In this document: positions 41,929 to 46,160 of the stretch, in pieces
Position numbering within the stretch: the stretch's first letter is position 1
How the letters are laid out: each line of letters begins with the position of its first letter
Origin: Natrialba hulunbeirensis JCM 10989
GTDB lineage: Archaea; Halobacteriota; Halobacteria; Halobacteriales; Natrialbaceae
NCBI RefSeq assembly: GCF_000337575.1
Contig: NZ_AOIM01000016.1
Span: forward strand, 7,198 to 53,357
Length of the DNA stretch: 46,160 nucleotides
Direction: 5' to 3'
Translations under genes and position numbers: made by a program
The notes under the pieces: generated by a model
Told to the model about the DNA's origin: nothing
The model's input: the letters and a program-made list of their open reading frames with translations, nothing else
The model's database searches: none

Positions 41929-43188
41929 TTAGACGCCGGTACTGTAGCGTAGAATGCCCGCGAAGCCACCGAAGGCGTTGTAGAGCTGTTCGCCCTTTTC
42001 GAAGTCAGTCGAGATGAACTTCGTTTCGGTTCCGCGCTGTTCGGCGATTTCGATGAGGTGGTCGATCGCGTCTTCGCGGTCGTCTTCGGTGGCCTCGACA
42101 TCGGACCCACAATCACTGCAGGTGTGGCCCGGCGTCGACTTGCGCCGGTCGAAGATCTCACGGTCGGTGTTGCCACACTCCTCGCAGTCGTAGGTGACGA
42201 CGTCCTTGCGCAGGTCCTCACTGATCAGCAGCCGGTCGACGGCACCCATCATGAGGTTCTGACGGGTCTGCTCGAAGCCGTAGGTCGCGCGGTCGCCCGC
42301 GTTGAGTTCCTCGAAGAACTCCTCCATCTGCTTTTTGTCCTTCATCACCTCGGCGTCGGCCAACGCGTCCTCCGCGTTGTCGACGAGGTCCCGCAGGCCG
42401 GACTCGTCCGTGTAGGCGACGTCGAACTTGCCGATGACGTTGTCCTGAATCTCGTGGTGAAGATAGTCGCCGTCCAAGAACTCGTCTTTCGTCGGCGAGG
42501 GGCCACCCACGAGGATGCCGTCGAGTTCGTGGCGCTTCGGGACGAACAGGTCGTTGGCCATCCCGGCGACCTCCTGATAGAAGTTGTCGATTGCCTCGAG
42601 ACGCAGGCGAGCGAAACGCTGGGCGGACTGGCCACCTTTGCGCTGCTTGCCGGGGACGAGCGATGAGGCGGACTTGACCGGCTCGACGCGCTTGCCCTTC
42701 AGCCAGCCGACGTTCGCCTCACGCCGGTCGAGCACGACCAGCCCGTAGAGGCCCTTGTCTGCCAGCATGTTCTCGAGTGGCTCCGTCAAGAAATCGGAGT
42801 CACAGTGATAGCGGAACGACTCGACTGGCTGGGGCGGGCTCTCGAGTACGTGCGTGACCATCTCGGTCTGGCCGCCCCCGGAGTCGACCGCACCGGAGAA
42901 CAGTACGATGCCGTTCTCGGGCGGGTAGGTATCGAAGTAGCGCAGTCGGTCCTTGATGCTCGTTAGCGCGTCCTGGACGGCTGTCCGCGTCTGTTTCGAC
43001 TTGATGTTGGCTGCTTCGCTGTGTTCTTGCGTGACGTGAGCGACCACGTCGCTGATCTGTCGGTCTTCGGGAACGTAGATCGAGACGAGTTGCGTCCCGG
43101 ATCCATCGAAGTTCTTGAGGTCCTCGATGACCTTCCGGAATTCGTACTTTTTCCGGTCGGATTGGTCCTGCTCGCCCTCCTGGCTCAT
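41929..43188 (-). CDS. prf1: Peptide chain release factor aRF1
   Basis: The 419-residue archaeal release factor recognises all three stop codons and triggers peptide release. Domain 1 has the NIKS motif (residues 61-64) and YxCxxxF-type YHCDSDF (127-133). Domain 2 has the universal GGQ at 185-187 (GKQRKGGQSAQRF). Domain 3 carries a zinc ribbon (YDCEECGNTDREIFDRRKST, HTCSDCGSD). ATG 43188 is chosen because the longer frame from 43230 adds 14 residues atypical of the family. A minus-strand TATA-like GAATACTTACC near 43207-43217 fits this start. Confidence 0.95.
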   Translation of the reverse strand: MSQEGEQDQSDRKKYEFRKVIEDLKNFDGSGTQLVSIYVPEDRQISDVVAHVTQEHSEAANIKSKQTRTAVQDALTSIKDRLRYFDTYPPENGIVLFSGAVDSGGGQTEMVTHVLESPPQPVESFRYHCDSDFLTEPLENMLADKGLYGLVVLDRREANVGWLKGKRVEPVKSASSLVPGKQRKGGQSAQRFARLRLEAIDNFYQEVAGMANDLFVPKRHELDGILVGGPSPTKDEFLDGDYLHHEIQDNVIGKFDVAYTDESGLRDLVDNAEDALADAEVMKDKKQMEEFFEELNAGDRATYGFEQTRQNLMMGAVDRLLISEDLRKDVVTYDCEECGNTDREIFDRRKSTPGHTCSDCGSDVEATEDDREDAIDHLIEIAEQRGTETKFISTDFEKGEQLYNAFGGFAGILRYSTGV

Positions 43189-43342
43189 TAGCCGTACAAA
43201 ACGGTGCTGTGGGTAAGTATTCTTTGACACGCACCAGTGCGTATGCAGGTCATTCCCGGGGAAAACGTCGGCATTTCGGTGAGCACAGCGCGTCCCGACC
43301 GCCGCGAGCGTCGGAGGTCACGATTTAAGGTGTTCCCGTCCC

Positions 43343-43356
43343 ACTGTCCGGACAGT
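43343..43356. promoter_or_regulatory. 14-bp perfect palindrome just before the minD-like gene
   Basis: ACTGTCCGGACAGT is a perfect dyad, 8 nt before the ATG at 43365 and downstream of a TATA-like GATTTAAGG at about 43322-43330. A repressor bound here would cover the transcription start. Confidence 0.6.
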
Positions 43357-43364
43357 AATCGAAT

Positions 43365-44303
43365 ATGTCTCACGAGACGGTATATTCCATCGCGAGCGGG
43401 AAAGGCGGCGTCGGAAAGACGACGACGACGGTCAACCTGGGGACCGCGCTCGCACAGGCGGGCAAGCGCGTCGCGATCGTCGACGTCGACCTCGGCATGG
43501 CGAACCTGGCCGGCTTCGTCAGCCTCTCTCCCGACTCGACGACGCTCCACGACGTCCTCGCCGGCAACGCAACAGTCGAGGACGCAACGTATCGACTGGC
43601 AGAGAACATCGTCGCCGTTCCAAGCGGGATCGGCTTAGACGAGTATGCAGAGACCTCTCCCGAAGGGCTGCGCGAAGTCGTCTCCGACCTGCGAGCGGCC
43701 TACGACTACGTCCTGCTCGACGTCGGCGCGGGCATCAGCCACGAGACCGTCCTCCCGCTCGGGCTCGCAGACGCCGTCTTGCTCGTCTCCACGCCGGAAC
43801 CCGCCGCCGTACAGGACACACAGAAGACCATCGACCTCACCGCGCGCGCCGGCGGCGACATCGCCGGCCTCATCCTCACGCGCACCCATCCCGGCAGCGA
43901 CATCTCCCACGAGGACCTCGCGGGCCGCCTGGACGTCCCACTTCTCGAGAACGTCCCCGAAGACGACGCCGCACGCGAAAGCGTCTACGCCGGCACCCCA
44001 CTCGTCGCCTACGAGCCGAACGGCCCCGCCGCCGCGGCCTACCGCCGACTCGCGGCTGACCTGGCTGGCATCGAACTCGAGTCGCCCGACGACGGAGAGG
44101 AAGAGTCCGTGGAGTCGGATGTAACCGTGGACGACGATGACAATGACGATGACGAAGCAACGACGACGGCGTCGAGTTCTGACGACGAGAGGAGTGACGA
44201 CGCCCACGCCGACGACGATACCGAGAACGACACCAACTCGGACACCGACGCCGATTCGGACGCCGTCTCGAGTGCCATCACCGAAGCCGAGTCGAACGAC
44301 TGA
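43365..44303 (+). CDS. MinD/ParA family ATPase with acidic tail
   Basis: The 312-residue protein has the deviant Walker A KGGVGKTTTTVN (residues 13-24), the Walker A' region VAIVDVDLGMANLAG, Walker B-like DYVLLDVGAG and STPEPAAVQD, so it is a MinD-type ATPase. Such proteins position cell machinery; in haloarchaea several paralogues exist and one (MinD4) affects pili, archaella and chemotaxis arrays. The core ends near residue 240. The last 70 residues are nearly all Asp, Glu, Ser and Thr, and the amphipathic membrane-targeting helix of bacterial MinD is not evident. A perfect dyad lies in the promoter. Confidence 0.9.
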   Translation: MSHETVYSIASGKGGVGKTTTTVNLGTALAQAGKRVAIVDVDLGMANLAGFVSLSPDSTTLHDVLAGNATVEDATYRLAENIVAVPSGIGLDEYAETSPEGLREVVSDLRAAYDYVLLDVGAGISHETVLPLGLADAVLLVSTPEPAAVQDTQKTIDLTARAGGDIAGLILTRTHPGSDISHEDLAGRLDVPLLENVPEDDAARESVYAGTPLVAYEPNGPAAAAYRRLAADLAGIELESPDDGEEESVESDVTVDDDDNDDDEATTTASSSDDERSDDAHADDDTENDTNSDTDADSDAVSSAITEAESND

Positions 44304-44607
44304 GTCGCTATCGCGGTCGGGACCCACATTTCACGGCGGTAGGCACCGCCTGAACCGTCGAATTTGGCCTGTCGCGGCGATTTCTATCGCCTGCGATGAT
44401 TGCAACCAGTTGCGGACTGTTGTCGGTTCGAGACAGTGTTTGGATGTGACTGATTCGAGTTCGTGACTATTCGAGACCGTCGAAATGCGGGCCGTGAGGC
44501 CATATTAGTCCGATACTCCGTCAGAGGAGACACCGCCAGACGGATTTTTCAGCACCGGAAACGGTACGAGCTAATTACTAATTCCATCCCTTCTGGTTGG
44601 CTCGTGC
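44304..44607. other. Intergenic region with a hairpin
   Basis: A stem GGCGGT/ACCGCC with a 4-nt loop (44335-44350) lies about 30 nt after the minD-like stop and may mark its 3' end. An A/T-rich CTAATTACTAATT near 44571-44583 could be the promoter of the lipoprotein gene. I see no gene in this stretch. Confidence 0.45.
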
Positions 44608-45138
44608 ATGGAGCGACGAAAAATCCTCCTCGGCAGTGGAGCCGCACTCGCAACCGCACTCGCTGGCTGTTCCAGTAGCGAAACCGATGACGACGGTTCT
44701 GGTAACGGAACCGACGACGACGGCAGCTCTGGATCCAGCGGTAACGGATCCGACTCAGGCAACGGGTCTGACTCGGACTCGAGTTCGAGCGCAGACGTGC
44801 CGGGATTCGACAGTGACGGATTCGAACTGAGCAGCAGCGACCTCACCGTGATGGAACTCGACCGCAGCGGCGATACGGTCGACGTGCTCGTGAGCACCGA
44901 AGTCACCGAGACTGAGAAACTCTACGCGGAACTCGAGTCCGTGGCCGCGGACATCGCGGCCGCGATCACGGACCCGGATCGGTTCAAAGACGAGATCGAT
45001 ACGGTGTCGTGGGTTCTCGAGCACGACGGCAGCCGCGTCGTCGGCATCTACGTCGACGTCAGCTGGGTTATCGACTACCTCGAAGACGAGATTTCGCGCG
45101 ACGAACTCGTCGACAGAATGATCGACTCGGCTCACTGA
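44608..45138 (+). CDS. Tat-type lipoprotein of unknown function
   Basis: The 176-residue protein starts MERRKILLGSGAALATALAG with a twin-arginine motif (RRKILL) and lipobox LAGC (C21). A Ser/Gly/Asp/Asn-rich linker (about 22-65) precedes a globular part of about 110 residues with alternating helices and strands (DVLVSTEVTETEKLYAELES, HDGSRVVGIYVDVSWVIDYL). I recognise no named domain. It is probably anchored at the outer face of the membrane. A preceding TATA-like A/T-rich block supports the start. Confidence 0.8.
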   Translation: MERRKILLGSGAALATALAGCSSSETDDDGSGNGTDDDGSSGSSGNGSDSGNGSDSDSSSSADVPGFDSDGFELSSSDLTVMELDRSGDTVDVLVSTEVTETEKLYAELESVAADIAAAITDPDRFKDEIDTVSWVLEHDGSRVVGIYVDVSWVIDYLEDEISRDELVDRMIDSAH

Positions 45139-45233
45139 TCCGAACCAGGCGCTCGCCGCGGTCGGTGCGAGCGACGACGCTGTCGGCAGGAGCCGAGTTC
45201 CGGTCTGTTTTCTGTGTGTTGCACGATGAGCAA

Positions 45234-45291
45234 CAGCGACGCAGAACGCGACAGCACTCAGGTGGAACGTACACAGCAGCGACGCAGAACG
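45234..45291. repeat. 15-bp direct repeat
   Basis: CAGCGACGCAGAACG occurs at 45234-45248 and 45277-45291, in the gap between the lipoprotein gene and the end of argS. It is non-coding and of unknown meaning. Confidence 0.6.
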
Positions 45292-45306
45292 TGAGCACTG
45301 CCTGTG

Positions 45307-46160
45307 CTACATCGAACGCGGCGCAGCCACACCCAGAACGGAGAGCGCGTTCGCGATCGTGTGCTTCGACGCCGCAACGAGCGCGAGACGCGTCTCGCGG
45401 ACCTCAGGATCGACGTCATCCGCCAGCACCGGGCACTCGCGGTAGAACGTGTTGAACCGATCGCCGAACTCGCGAGTGTAGGTCGCGATCTGATGCGGTT
45501 CGAGATCCGACGCAGCCTCGTCGACGACTGCCGGGAAGCGCGCGATCGTCTCGAGGAGGTCCTGTTCTGCGGGGGTCTCCAGACGGTCGGCGTCGATGGC
45601 GTCGAGGTCGAGGGATTCGTCCTGGCCCGCTGCGGAAAGCGGTTCTGCCGGGTCGAAGCCGGCTTCCTCGAGAATGCCACAGCAGCGCGCGTGGACGTAC
45701 TGGACGTACGGCGCGGACTGGGCCTCGAAGTCGAGTGCCTGGTCCCACTCGAAGGTGATGGCCTTGGTCGCCTGCTTCGAGACGATGTCGTAGCGGACTG
45801 CGCCGATGCCGACCTGGTGGGCGATGCGCTCGATGTCCGCCTCGTCTAGGTCATCGTCGCGGATGCGGTCGTCGAGGCGGTCTTCGACCTCCTCGCGGGC
45901 GCGGTCGATTGCCTCGTCGAGCAGGTCGTCTAAGTCGACGCCAGTGCCCTTGCGGGTAGACATCCCGAGTCCGCCGGGGAGGTTGACCCACGAGAAGATG
46001 ACGTTCTCGAGTTGGTCGGTGTCGTTGCCGAGCAGTTCGAGGGTCTGGCCAAGCTGGTCGGCCTGGAGTTTGTGGTCCTCGCCAAGCACCGTCACCGCGC
46101 GGTCGTAGTTCTCGAACTTCCACTCGTGGTGAGCGAGGTCGCGCGTCGTGTAGAGAGTGG
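45307..46160 (-). CDS. argS: Arginyl-tRNA synthetase (partial, C-terminal part)
   Basis: This class I aminoacyl-tRNA synthetase charges tRNA-Arg. The window holds the last 284 codons; the start is beyond the right edge. The KMSKS-like loop appears as GMSTRKG (the usual form in archaeal ArgRS is MSTRKG), preceded by [15 protein letters not shown]. The anticodon-binding helical domain is complete, with [40 protein letters not shown], and the family end [12 protein letters not shown] before TAG. It is single-copy in archaea and unlinked to its neighbours. Confidence 0.95.
   Translation of the reverse strand, partial: TLYTTRDLAHHEWKFENYDRAVTVLGEDHKLQADQLGQTLELLGNDTDQLENVIFSWVNLPGGLGMSTRKGTGVDLDDLLDEAIDRAREEVEDRLDDRIRDDDLDEADIERIAHQVGIGAVRYDIVSKQATKAITFEWDQALDFEAQSAPYVQYVHARCCGILEEAGFDPAEPLSAAGQDESLDLDAIDADRLETPAEQDLLETIARFPAVVDEAASDLEPHQIATYTREFGDRFNTFYRECPVLADDVDPEVRETRLALVAASKHTIANALSVLGVAAPRSM

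Noticed and set aside
1..46160. tRNA, rRNA, CRISPR arrays, inteins, prophage genes
   Set aside because: None seen: gaps were read for T-loop-like motifs and regular repeats without success, and no integrase, capsid or Cas motif was found. A covariance search could still reveal a small RNA.

Overview
The window is chromosomal DNA of a halophilic archaeon (class Halobacteria). The evidence is GC-rich coding sequence with strongly acidic proteins, an archaeal A1Ao ATP synthase operon, an archaeal release factor aRF1, a TFS-type zinc-ribbon protein, Tat lipoproteins, a FAU-1 protein, a HalOD1 domain, and many starts preceded by a TATA-like element about 25-30 nt upstream, as in leaderless haloarchaeal transcripts. 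CTCGAG is conspicuously frequent. Gene content resembles Natrialbales-type genomes, but I cannot fix the genus. I see no rRNA, tRNA, CRISPR array, intact insertion sequence or prophage, so this reads as core chromosome.

Layout. 1-5914 (minus): ATP synthase operon atpH-I-K-E-C-F-A, with atpA cut by the window edge. 6073-6696: methyltransferase divergent from that operon; the shared upstream region holds three consecutive hairpins. 6846-10458: three surface or membrane genes (type IV pilin-like, secreted protein, membrane-anchored winged-helix protein). 10652-14040: small membrane ORF, atypical radical SAM protein, DUF373 membrane protein, isoprenyl diphosphate synthase. 14344-18143 (minus): chemotaxis transducer preceded by a binding lipoprotein, resembling BasB/BasT. 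18372-20113 (minus): etfB-etfA. 20382-24722: TRAM protein, Tfx regulator, degenerate SDR, internally duplicated membrane protein, UbaA-type E1 enzyme. 24904-28860: two small zinc-finger proteins, then a UvrD-like helicase followed at once by a degenerate M24-fold protein. 29043-32409: TFS paralogue without its catalytic acidic pair, two tiny overlapping membrane-protein genes, riboflavin synthase with an in-frame palindrome-rich insertion, small membrane protein, PrsW protease. 32540-40398: small genes, FAU-1, HalOD1, BASS transporter, aldo/keto reductase, hexapeptide acyltransferase, zinc-ribbon membrane protein, TraB-like protein. 40700-46160: PRC-barrel protein, FilR1-type regulator, aRF1, MinD/ParA ATPase, lipoprotein, and the 3' end of argS.

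Themes. Energy metabolism (ATP synthase, ETF), environmental sensing (lipoprotein plus transducer, pilin, MinD-like ATPase) and information processing (aRF1, TFS paralogue, TRAM, Tfx, FAU-1, ArgRS) are all represented. Most genes are single or in two-gene units. The least ordinary signals are the triple-hairpin elements at 5972-6028 and inside ribE at 30497-30570, the CX4CX2C radical SAM protein, the TFS paralogue, the helicase plus pseudo-M24 pair, and several perfect dyads in promoters. I found no clear multi-gene system that looks wholly new; the palindromic elements are the best lead.
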